Shown: piece by piece, positions 1 through 11,725 of the stretch
How positions within the stretch are numbered: position 1 is the stretch's first letter
How the letters are laid out: each line of letters starts with the position of its first letter
Source of the DNA: JANQNX01 sp040217095
Lineage (GTDB): Bacteria; Pseudomonadota; Gammaproteobacteria; Eutrophobiales; Eutrophobiaceae
Direction: 5' to 3'
NCBI GenBank assembly: GCA_965229565.1
Contig: OZ245888.1
Span: 1-64,000, forward strand
DNA length: 64,000 nt
Position numbers and translations under genes: made by a program
The notes under the pieces: generated by a model
Database searches by the model: none
What the model saw: the letters and a program-made list of their open reading frames with translations, nothing else
What the model was told of the DNA's origin: nothing

Positions 1-3000
1 CGAGGACACCGACTTTACCGGCAGCTTGCCGACCAACGATCCGGACGGCCTGCCGGCGACGGGTGCCTTTGCCGAAACCACGGCCCCGAGTAACGGCACG
101 CTGACCCTGGATGCGGACACCGGCGCCTACACCTACAGCCCGAACGCGGACTTTAATGGCACCGACACCTTTGTGGTGACGGTCACCGATGCGGACGGCG
201 ACACCTCCGACGTCACCGTCACGGTCACGGTCAACGCGGTCGATGATGGCGGCGTCACGCCGACCACGGTGGGCATCACGACGAACGAGGACACCGACTT
301 TACCGGCAGCTTGCCGACCAACGATCCGGACGGCCTGCCGGCGACGGGTGCCTTTGCCGAAACCACGGCCCCGAGTAACGGCACGCTGACCCTGGATGCG
401 GACACCGGCGCCTACACCTACAGCCCGAACGCGGACTTTAATGGCACCGACACCTTTGTGGTGACGGTCACCGATGCGGACGGCGACACCTCCGACGTCA
501 CCGTCACGGTCACGGTCAACGCGGTCGATGATGGCGGCGTCACGCCGACCACGGTGGGCATCACGACGAACGAGGACACCGACTTTACCGGCAGCTTGCC
601 GACCAACGATCCGGACGGCCTGCCGGCGACGGGTGCCTTTGCCGAAACCACGGCCCCGAGTAACGGCACGCTGACCCTGGATGCGGACACCGGCGCCTAC
701 ACCTACAGCCCGAACGCGGACTTTAATGGCACCGACACCTTTGTGGTGACGGTCACCGATGCGGACGGCGACACCTCCGACGTCACCGTCACGGTCACGG
801 TCAACGCGGTCGATGATGGCGGCGTCACGCCGACCACGGTGGGCATCACGACGAACGAGGACACCGACTTTACCGGCAGCTTGCCGACCAACGATCCGGA
901 CGGCCTGCCGGCGACGGGTGCCTTTGCCGAAACCACGGCCCCGAGTAACGGCACGCTGACCCTGGATGCGGACACCGGCGCCTACACCTACAGCCCGAAC
1001 GCGGACTTTAATGGCACCGACACCTTTGTGGTGACGGTCACCGATGCGGACGGCGACACCTCCGACGTCACCGTCACGGTCACGGTCAACGCGGTCGATG
1101 ATGGCGGCGTCACGCCGACCACGGTGGGCATCACGACGAACGAGGACACCGACTTTACCGGCAGCTTGCCGACCAACGATCCGGACGGCCTGCCGGCGAC
1201 GGGTGCCTTTGCCGAAACCACGGCCCCGAGTAACGGCACGCTGACCCTGGATGCGGACACCGGCGCCTACACCTACAGCCCGAACGCGGACTTTAATGGC
1301 ACCGACACCTTTGTGGTGACGGTCACCGATGCGGACGGCGACACCTCCGACGTCACCGTCACGGTCACGGTCAACGCGGTCGATGATGGCGGCGTCACGC
1401 CGACCACGGTGGGCATCACGACGAACGAGGACACCGACTTTACCGGCAGCTTGCCGACCAACGATCCGGACGGCCTGCCGGCGACGGGTGCCTTTGCCGA
1501 AACCACGGCCCCGAGTAACGGCACGCTGACCCTGGATGCGGACACCGGCGCCTACACCTACAGCCCGAACGCGGACTTTAATGGCACCGACACCTTTGTG
1601 GTGACGGTCACCGATGCGGACGGCGACACCTCCGACGTCACCGTCACGGTCACGGTCAACGCGGTCGATGATGGCGGCGTCACGCCGACCACGGTGGGCA
1701 TCACGACGAACGAGGACACCGACTTTACCGGCAGCTTGCCGACCAACGATCCGGACGGCCTGCCGGCGACGGGTGCCTTTGCCGAAACCACGGCCCCGAG
1801 TAACGGCACGCTGACCCTGGATGCGGACACCGGCGCCTACACCTACAGCCCGAACGCGGACTTTAATGGCACCGACACCTTTGTGGTGACGGTCACCGAT
1901 GCGGACGGCGACACCTCCGACGTCACCGTCACGGTCACGGTCAACGCGGTCGATGATGGCGGCGTCACGCCGACCACGGTGGGCATCACGACGAACGAGG
2001 ACACCGACTTTACCGGCAGCTTGCCGACCAACGATCCGGACGGCCTGCCGGCGACGGGTGCCTTTGCCGAAACCACGGCCCCGAGTAACGGCACGCTGAC
2101 CCTGGATGCGGACACCGGCGCCTACACCTACAGCCCGAACGCGGACTTTAATGGCACCGACACCTTTGTGGTGACGGTCACCGATGCGGACGGCGACACC
2201 TCCGACGTCACCGTCACGGTCACGGTCAACGCGGTCGATGATGGCGGCGTCACGCCGACCACGGTGGGCATCACGACGAACGAGGACACCGACTTTACCG
2301 GCAGCTTGCCGACCAACGATCCGGACGGCCTGCCGGCGACGGGTGCCTTTGCCGAAACCACGGCCCCGAGTAACGGCACGCTGACCCTGGATGCGGACAC
2401 CGGCGCCTACACCTACAGCCCGAACGCGGACTTTAATGGCACCGACACCTTTGTGGTGACGGTCACCGATGCGGACGGCGACACCTCCGACGTCACCGTC
2501 ACGGTCACGGTCAACGCGGTCGATGATGGCGGCGTCACGCCGACCACGGTGGGCATCACGACGAACGAGGACACCGACTTTACCGGCAGCTTGCCGACCA
2601 ACGATCCGGACGGCCTGCCGGCGACGGGTGCCTTTGCCGAAACCACGGCCCCGAGTAACGGCACGCTGACCCTGGATGCGGACACCGGCGCCTACACCTA
2701 CAGCCCGAACGCGGACTTTAATGGCACCGACACCTTTGTGGTGACGGTCACCGATGCGGACGGCGACACCTCCGACGTCACCGTCACGGTCACGGTCAAC
2801 GCGGTCGATGATGGCGGCGTCACGCCGACCACGGTGGGCATCACGACGAACGAGGACACCGACTTTACCGGCAGCTTGCCGACCAACGATCCGGACGGCC
2901 TGCCGGCGACGGGTGCCTTTGCCGAAACCACGGCCCCGAGTAACGGCACGCTGACCCTGGATGCGGACACCGGCGCCTACACCTACAGCCCGAACGCGGA

Positions 3001-6000
3001 CTTTAATGGCACCGACACCTTTGTGGTGACGGTCACCGATGCGGACGGCGACACCTCCGACGTCACCGTCACGGTCACGGTCAACGCGGTCGATGATGGC
3101 GGCGTCACGCCGACCACGGTGGGCATCACGACGAACGAGGACACCGACTTTACCGGCAGCTTGCCGACCAACGATCCGGACGGCCTGCCGGCGACGGGTG
3201 CCTTTGCCGAAACCACGGCCCCGAGTAACGGCACGCTGACCCTGGATGCGGACACCGGCGCCTACACCTACAGCCCGAACGCGGACTTTAATGGCACCGA
3301 CACCTTTGTGGTGACGGTCACCGATGCGGACGGCGACACCTCCGACGTCACCGTCACGGTCACGGTCAACGCGGTCGATGATGGCGGCGTCACGCCGACC
3401 ACGGTGGGCATCACGACGAACGAGGACACCGACTTTACCGGCAGCTTGCCGACCAACGATCCGGACGGCCTGCCGGCGACGGGTGCCTTTGCCGAAACCA
3501 CGGCCCCGAGTAACGGCACGCTGACCCTGGATGCGGACACCGGCGCCTACACCTACAGCCCGAACGCGGACTTTAATGGCACCGACACCTTTGTGGTGAC
3601 GGTCACCGATGCGGACGGCGACACCTCCGACGTCACCGTCACGGTCACGGTCAACGCGGTCGATGATGGCGGCGTCACGCCGACCACGGTGGGCATCACG
3701 ACGAACGAGGACACCGACTTTACCGGCAGCTTGCCGACCAACGATCCGGACGGCCTGCCGGCGACGGGTGCCTTTGCCGAAACCACGGCCCCGAGTAACG
3801 GCACGCTGACCCTGGATGCGGACACCGGCGCCTACACCTACAGCCCGAACGCGGACTTTAATGGCACCGACACCTTTGTGGTGACGGTCACCGATGCGGA
3901 CGGCGACACCTCCGACGTCACCGTCACGGTCACGGTCAACGCGGTCGATGATGGCGGCGTCACGCCGACCACGGTGGGCATCACGACGAACGAGGACACC
4001 GACTTTACCGGCAGCTTGCCGACCAACGATCCGGACGGCCTGCCGGCGACGGGTGCCTTTGCCGAAACCACGGCCCCGAGTAACGGCACGCTGACCCTGG
4101 ATGCGGACACCGGCGCCTACACCTACAGCCCGAACGCGGACTTTAATGGCACCGACACCTTTGTGGTGACGGTCACCGATGCGGACGGCGACACCTCCGA
4201 CGTCACCGTCACGGTCACGGTCAACGCGGTCGATGATGGCGGCGTCACGCCGACCACGGTGGGCATCACGACGAACGAGGACACCGACTTTACCGGCAGC
4301 TTGCCGACCAACGATCCGGACGGCCTGCCGGCGACGGGTGCCTTTGCCGAAACCACGGCCCCGAGTAACGGCACGCTGACCCTGGATGCGGACACCGGCG
4401 CCTACACCTACAGCCCGAACGCGGACTTTAATGGCACCGACACCTTTGTGGTGACGGTCACCGATGCGGACGGCGACACCTCCGACGTCACCGTCACGGT
4501 CACGGTCAACGCGGTCGATGATGGCGGCGTCACGCCGACCACGGTGGGCATCACGACGAACGAGGACACCGACTTTACCGGCAGCTTGCCGACCAACGAT
4601 CCGGACGGCCTGCCGGCGACGGGTGCCTTTGCCGAAACCACGGCCCCGAGTAACGGCACGCTGACCCTGGATGCGGACACCGGCGCCTACACCTACAGCC
4701 CGAACGCGGACTTTAATGGCACCGACACCTTTGTGGTGACGGTCACCGATGCGGACGGCGACACCTCCGACGTCACCGTCACGGTCACGGTCAACGCGGT
4801 CGATGATGGCGGCGTCACGCCGACCACGGTGGGCATCACGACGAACGAGGACACCGACTTTACCGGCAGCTTGCCGACCAACGATCCGGACGGCCTGCCG
4901 GCGACGGGTGCCTTTGCCGAAACCACGGCCCCGAGTAACGGCACGCTGACCCTGGATGCGGACACCGGCGCCTACACCTACAGCCCGAACGCGGACTTTA
5001 ATGGCACCGACACCTTTGTGGTGACGGTCACCGATGCGGACGGCGACACCTCCGACGTCACCGTCACGGTCACGGTCAACGCGGTCGATGATGGCGGCGT
5101 CACGCCGACCACGGTGGGCATCACGACGAACGAGGACACCGACTTTACCGGCAGCTTGCCGACCAACGATCCGGACGGCCTGCCGGCGACGGGTGCCTTT
5201 GCCGAAACCACGGCCCCGAGTAACGGCACGCTGACCCTGGATGCGGACACCGGCGCCTACACCTACAGCCCGAACGCGGACTTTAATGGCACCGACACCT
5301 TTGTGGTGACGGTCACCGATGCGGACGGCGACACCTCCGACGTCACCGTCACGGTCACGGTCAACGCGGTCGATGATGGCGGCGTCACGCCGACCACGGT
5401 GGGCATCACGACGAACGAGGACACCGACTTTACCGGCAGCTTGCCGACCAACGATCCGGACGGCCTGCCGGCGACGGGTGCCTTTGCCGAAACCACGGCC
5501 CCGAGTAACGGCACGCTGACCCTGGATGCGGACACCGGCGCCTACACCTACAGCCCGAACGCGGACTTTAATGGCACCGACACCTTTGTGGTGACGGTCA
5601 CCGATGCGGACGGCGACACCTCCGACGTCACCGTCACGGTCACGGTCAACGCGGTCGATGATGGCGGCGTCACGCCGACCACGGTGGGCATCACGACGAA
5701 CGAGGACACCGACTTTACCGGCAGCTTGCCGACCAACGATCCGGACGGCCTGCCGGCGACGGGTGCCTTTGCCGAAACCACGGCCCCGAGTAACGGCACG
5801 CTGACCCTGGATGCGGACACCGGCGCCTACACCTACAGCCCGAACGCGGACTTTAATGGCACCGACACCTTTGTGGTGACGGTCACCGATGCGGACGGCG
5901 ACACCTCCGACGTCACCGTCACGGTCACGGTCAACGCGGTCGATGATGGCGGCGTCACGCCGACCACGGTGGGCATCACGACGAACGAGGACACCGACTT

Positions 6001-7961
6001 TACCGGCAGCTTGCCGACCAACGATCCGGACGGCCTGCCGGCGACGGGTGCCTTTGCCGAAACCACGGCCCCGAGTAACGGCACGCTGACCCTGGATGCG
6101 GACACCGGCGCCTACACCTACAGCCCGAACGCGGACTTTAATGGCACCGACACCTTTGTGGTGACGGTCACCGATGCGGACGGCGACACCTCCGACGTCA
6201 CCGTCACGGTCACGGTCAACGCGGTCGATGATGGCGGCGTCACGCCGACCACGGTGGGCATCACGACGAACGAGGACACCGACTTTACCGGCAGCTTGCC
6301 GACCAACGATCCGGACGGCCTGCCGGCGACGGGTGCCTTTGCCGAAACCACGGCCCCGAGTAACGGCACGCTGACCCTGGATGCGGACACCGGCGCCTAC
6401 ACCTACAGCCCGAACGCGGACTTTAATGGCACCGACACCTTTGTGGTGACGGTCACCGATGCGGACGGCGACACCTCCGACGTCACCGTCACGGTCACGG
6501 TCAACGCGGTCGATGATGGCGGCGTCACGCCGACCACGGTGGGCATCACGACGAACGAGGACACCGACTTTACCGGCAGCTTGCCGACCAACGATCCGGA
6601 CGGCCTGCCGGCGACGGGTGCCTTTGCCGAAACCACGGCCCCGAGTAACGGCACGCTGACCCTGGATGCGGACACCGGCGCCTACACCTACAGCCCGAAC
6701 GCGGACTTTAATGGCACCGACACCTTTGTGGTGACGGTCACCGATGCGGACGGCGACACCTCCGACGTCACCGTCACGGTCACGGTCAACGCGGTCGATG
6801 ATGGCGGCGTCACGCCGACCACGGTGGGCATCACGACGAACGAGGACACCGACTTTACCGGCAGCTTGCCGACCAACGATCCGGACGGCCTGCCGGCGAC
6901 GGGTGCCTTTGCCGAAACCACGGCCCCGAGTAACGGCACGCTGACCCTGGATGCGGACACCGGCGCCTACACCTACAGCCCGAACGCGGACTTTAATGGC
7001 ACCGACACCTTTGTGGTGACGGTCACCGATGCGGACGGCGACACCTCCGACGTCACCGTCACGGTCACGGTCAACGCGGTCGATGATGGCGGCGTCACGC
7101 CGACCACGGTGGGCATCACGACGAACGAGGACACCGACTTTACCGGCAGCTTGCCGACCAACGATCCGGACGGCCTGCCGGCGACGGGTGCCTTTGCCGA
7201 AACCACGGCCCCGAGTAACGGCACGCTGACCCTGGATGCGGACACCGGCGCCTACACCTACAGCCCGAACGCGGACTTTAATGGCACCGACACCTTTGTG
7301 GTGACGGTCACCGATGCGGACGGCGACACCTCCGACGTCACCGTCACGGTCACGGTCAACGCGGTCGATGATGGCGGCGTCACGCCGACCACGGTGGGCA
7401 TCACGACGAACGAGGACACCGACTTTACCGGCAGCTTGCCGACCAACGATCCGGACGGCCTGCCGGCGACGGGTGCCTTTGCCGAAACCACGGCCCCGAG
7501 TAACGGCACGCTGACCCTGGATGCGGACACCGGCGCCTACACCTACAGCCCGAACGCGGACTTTAATGGCACCGACACCTTTGTGGTGACGGTCACCGAT
7601 GCGGACGGCGACACCTCCGACGTCACCGTCACGGTCACGGTCAACGCGGTCGATGATGGCGGCGTCACGCCGACCACGGTGGGCATCACGACGAACGAGG
7701 ACACCGACTTTACCGGCAGCTTGCCGACCAACGATCCGGACGGCCTGCCGGCGACGGGTGCCTTTGCCGAAACCACGGCCCCGAGTAACGGCACGCTGAC
7801 CCTGGATGCGGACACCGGCGCCTACACCTACAGCCCGAACGCGGACTTTAATGGCACCGACACCTTTGTGGTGACGGTCACCGATGCGGACGGCGACACC
7901 TCCGACGTCACCGTCACGGTCACGGTCAACGCGGTCGATGATGGCGGCGTCACGCCGACCA
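1..7961 (+). repeat. 285-bp tandem repeat array, plus orientation (about 28 copies)
   Basis: A 285-bp unit (95 codons) is repeated head-to-tail about 28 times with no difference that I can see between copies. Each unit encodes one beta-sandwich-type repeat beginning near NEDTDFTGSLPTNDPDG and ending near VNAVDDGGVTPTTVGITT, with the core Y-S-P-N-A-D-F-N-G-T-D-T-F. Its 95-residue length and that motif match the 'tandem-95'/cadherin-like/VCBS class of large bacterial adhesins. The unit is clearly richer in G+C than the rest of the window. The array starts before base 1. It is the mirror image of the array at 7981-11725, so it may not be a real separate locus. Confidence 0.95.
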
Positions 7962-7980
7962 CGGTGGGCATCACGACGAA
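2..7980 (+). CDS. Repeat-only adhesin fragment (no N- or C-terminus)
   Basis: This plus-strand frame is open from the window edge and encodes only tandem 95-residue repeats up to base 7980. Past the inverted junction the same frame stays open to a stop at 11752, but there it reads the antisense strand of the inverted array and gives an arginine-rich low-complexity product that is not a plausible continuation. No start codon, signal or unique domain is present. A gene caller may report it as one protein of about 3,900 residues; I would treat only the part to 7980 as repeat-coding, and even that may be an inverted assembly copy of the minus-strand adhesin gene. There is no evidence for a separate gene. 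Confidence 0.4.
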
Positions 7981-8040
7981 TGGTCGGCGTGACGCCGCCA
8001 TCATCGACCGCGTTGACCGTGACCGTGACGGTGACGTCGG
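7902..8040. other. Palindromic junction where the repeat array flips strand
   Basis: The plus-orientation array runs to 7980. The sequence from 7981 rightwards is the reverse complement of the sequence from 7961 leftwards, leaving a 19-base unpaired spacer at 7962-7980. The two arms match for about 3.7 kb, until the right arm enters unique sequence after 11725. The switch is in the middle of a repeat unit and creates a near-perfect giant palindrome. Both repeat-coding frames converge here and lose their C-termini. Such a structure can come from a fold-back template switch in vivo, but also from a chimeric long read or a repeat-graph error. Confidence 0.95.
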
Positions 8041-11000
8041 AGGTGTCGCCGTCCGCATCGGTGACCGTCACCACAAAGGTGTCGGTGCCATTAAAGTCCG
8101 CGTTCGGGCTGTAGGTGTAGGCGCCGGTGTCCGCATCCAGGGTCAGCGTGCCGTTACTCGGGGCCGTGGTTTCGGCAAAGGCACCCGTCGCCGGCAGGCC
8201 GTCCGGATCGTTGGTCGGCAAGCTGCCGGTAAAGTCGGTGTCCTCGTTCGTCGTGATGCCCACCGTGGTCGGCGTGACGCCGCCATCATCGACCGCGTTG
8301 ACCGTGACCGTGACGGTGACGTCGGAGGTGTCGCCGTCCGCATCGGTGACCGTCACCACAAAGGTGTCGGTGCCATTAAAGTCCGCGTTCGGGCTGTAGG
8401 TGTAGGCGCCGGTGTCCGCATCCAGGGTCAGCGTGCCGTTACTCGGGGCCGTGGTTTCGGCAAAGGCACCCGTCGCCGGCAGGCCGTCCGGATCGTTGGT
8501 CGGCAAGCTGCCGGTAAAGTCGGTGTCCTCGTTCGTCGTGATGCCCACCGTGGTCGGCGTGACGCCGCCATCATCGACCGCGTTGACCGTGACCGTGACG
8601 GTGACGTCGGAGGTGTCGCCGTCCGCATCGGTGACCGTCACCACAAAGGTGTCGGTGCCATTAAAGTCCGCGTTCGGGCTGTAGGTGTAGGCGCCGGTGT
8701 CCGCATCCAGGGTCAGCGTGCCGTTACTCGGGGCCGTGGTTTCGGCAAAGGCACCCGTCGCCGGCAGGCCGTCCGGATCGTTGGTCGGCAAGCTGCCGGT
8801 AAAGTCGGTGTCCTCGTTCGTCGTGATGCCCACCGTGGTCGGCGTGACGCCGCCATCATCGACCGCGTTGACCGTGACCGTGACGGTGACGTCGGAGGTG
8901 TCGCCGTCCGCATCGGTGACCGTCACCACAAAGGTGTCGGTGCCATTAAAGTCCGCGTTCGGGCTGTAGGTGTAGGCGCCGGTGTCCGCATCCAGGGTCA
9001 GCGTGCCGTTACTCGGGGCCGTGGTTTCGGCAAAGGCACCCGTCGCCGGCAGGCCGTCCGGATCGTTGGTCGGCAAGCTGCCGGTAAAGTCGGTGTCCTC
9101 GTTCGTCGTGATGCCCACCGTGGTCGGCGTGACGCCGCCATCATCGACCGCGTTGACCGTGACCGTGACGGTGACGTCGGAGGTGTCGCCGTCCGCATCG
9201 GTGACCGTCACCACAAAGGTGTCGGTGCCATTAAAGTCCGCGTTCGGGCTGTAGGTGTAGGCGCCGGTGTCCGCATCCAGGGTCAGCGTGCCGTTACTCG
9301 GGGCCGTGGTTTCGGCAAAGGCACCCGTCGCCGGCAGGCCGTCCGGATCGTTGGTCGGCAAGCTGCCGGTAAAGTCGGTGTCCTCGTTCGTCGTGATGCC
9401 CACCGTGGTCGGCGTGACGCCGCCATCATCGACCGCGTTGACCGTGACCGTGACGGTGACGTCGGAGGTGTCGCCGTCCGCATCGGTGACCGTCACCACA
9501 AAGGTGTCGGTGCCATTAAAGTCCGCGTTCGGGCTGTAGGTGTAGGCGCCGGTGTCCGCATCCAGGGTCAGCGTGCCGTTACTCGGGGCCGTGGTTTCGG
9601 CAAAGGCACCCGTCGCCGGCAGGCCGTCCGGATCGTTGGTCGGCAAGCTGCCGGTAAAGTCGGTGTCCTCGTTCGTCGTGATGCCCACCGTGGTCGGCGT
9701 GACGCCGCCATCATCGACCGCGTTGACCGTGACCGTGACGGTGACGTCGGAGGTGTCGCCGTCCGCATCGGTGACCGTCACCACAAAGGTGTCGGTGCCA
9801 TTAAAGTCCGCGTTCGGGCTGTAGGTGTAGGCGCCGGTGTCCGCATCCAGGGTCAGCGTGCCGTTACTCGGGGCCGTGGTTTCGGCAAAGGCACCCGTCG
9901 CCGGCAGGCCGTCCGGATCGTTGGTCGGCAAGCTGCCGGTAAAGTCGGTGTCCTCGTTCGTCGTGATGCCCACCGTGGTCGGCGTGACGCCGCCATCATC
10001 GACCGCGTTGACCGTGACCGTGACGGTGACGTCGGAGGTGTCGCCGTCCGCATCGGTGACCGTCACCACAAAGGTGTCGGTGCCATTAAAGTCCGCGTTC
10101 GGGCTGTAGGTGTAGGCGCCGGTGTCCGCATCCAGGGTCAGCGTGCCGTTACTCGGGGCCGTGGTTTCGGCAAAGGCACCCGTCGCCGGCAGGCCGTCCG
10201 GATCGTTGGTCGGCAAGCTGCCGGTAAAGTCGGTGTCCTCGTTCGTCGTGATGCCCACCGTGGTCGGCGTGACGCCGCCATCATCGACCGCGTTGACCGT
10301 GACCGTGACGGTGACGTCGGAGGTGTCGCCGTCCGCATCGGTGACCGTCACCACAAAGGTGTCGGTGCCATTAAAGTCCGCGTTCGGGCTGTAGGTGTAG
10401 GCGCCGGTGTCCGCATCCAGGGTCAGCGTGCCGTTACTCGGGGCCGTGGTTTCGGCAAAGGCACCCGTCGCCGGCAGGCCGTCCGGATCGTTGGTCGGCA
10501 AGCTGCCGGTAAAGTCGGTGTCCTCGTTCGTCGTGATGCCCACCGTGGTCGGCGTGACGCCGCCATCATCGACCGCGTTGACCGTGACCGTGACGGTGAC
10601 GTCGGAGGTGTCGCCGTCCGCATCGGTGACCGTCACCACAAAGGTGTCGGTGCCATTAAAGTCCGCGTTCGGGCTGTAGGTGTAGGCGCCGGTGTCCGCA
10701 TCCAGGGTCAGCGTGCCGTTACTCGGGGCCGTGGTTTCGGCAAAGGCACCCGTCGCCGGCAGGCCGTCCGGATCGTTGGTCGGCAAGCTGCCGGTAAAGT
10801 CGGTGTCCTCGTTCGTCGTGATGCCCACCGTGGTCGGCGTGACGCCGCCATCATCGACCGCGTTGACCGTGACCGTGACGGTGACGTCGGAGGTGTCGCC
10901 GTCCGCATCGGTGACCGTCACCACAAAGGTGTCGGTGCCATTAAAGTCCGCGTTCGGGCTGTAGGTGTAGGCGCCGGTGTCCGCATCCAGGGTCAGCGTG

Positions 11001-11725
11001 CCGTTACTCGGGGCCGTGGTTTCGGCAAAGGCACCCGTCGCCGGCAGGCCGTCCGGATCGTTGGTCGGCAAGCTGCCGGTAAAGTCGGTGTCCTCGTTCG
11101 TCGTGATGCCCACCGTGGTCGGCGTGACGCCGCCATCATCGACCGCGTTGACCGTGACCGTGACGGTGACGTCGGAGGTGTCGCCGTCCGCATCGGTGAC
11201 CGTCACCACAAAGGTGTCGGTGCCATTAAAGTCCGCGTTCGGGCTGTAGGTGTAGGCGCCGGTGTCCGCATCCAGGGTCAGCGTGCCGTTACTCGGGGCC
11301 GTGGTTTCGGCAAAGGCACCCGTCGCCGGCAGGCCGTCCGGATCGTTGGTCGGCAAGCTGCCGGTAAAGTCGGTGTCCTCGTTCGTCGTGATGCCCACCG
11401 TGGTCGGCGTGACGCCGCCATCATCGACCGCGTTGACCGTGACCGTGACGGTGACGTCGGAGGTGTCGCCGTCCGCATCGGTGACCGTCACCACAAAGGT
11501 GTCGGTGCCATTAAAGTCCGCGTTCGGGCTGTAGGTGTAGGCGCCGGTGTCCGCATCCAGGGTCAGCGTGCCGTTACTCGGGGCCGTGGTTTCGGCAAAG
11601 GCACCCGTCGCCGGCAGGCCGTCCGGATCGTTGGTCGGCAAGCTGCCGGTAAAGTCGGTGTCCTCGTTCGTCGTGATGCCCACCGTGGTCGGCGTGACGC
11701 CGCCATCATCGACCGCGTTGACCGT
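7981..11725 (-). repeat. 285-bp tandem repeat array, minus orientation (about 13 copies)
   Basis: The same 285-bp unit as at 1-7961, in the opposite orientation and in frame with the minus-strand adhesin gene that starts at 17728. About 13 copies, with no visible divergence. The array ends at 11725, where the last unit passes into a related but diverged domain sharing the end ITVNAVDDGG. Because these units continue a recognisable N-terminal region in frame, this orientation is the biologically credible one. Confidence 0.95.

Noticed and set aside
1..11725. CRISPR array
   Set aside because: The 285-bp units are contiguous, coding and without unique spacers.
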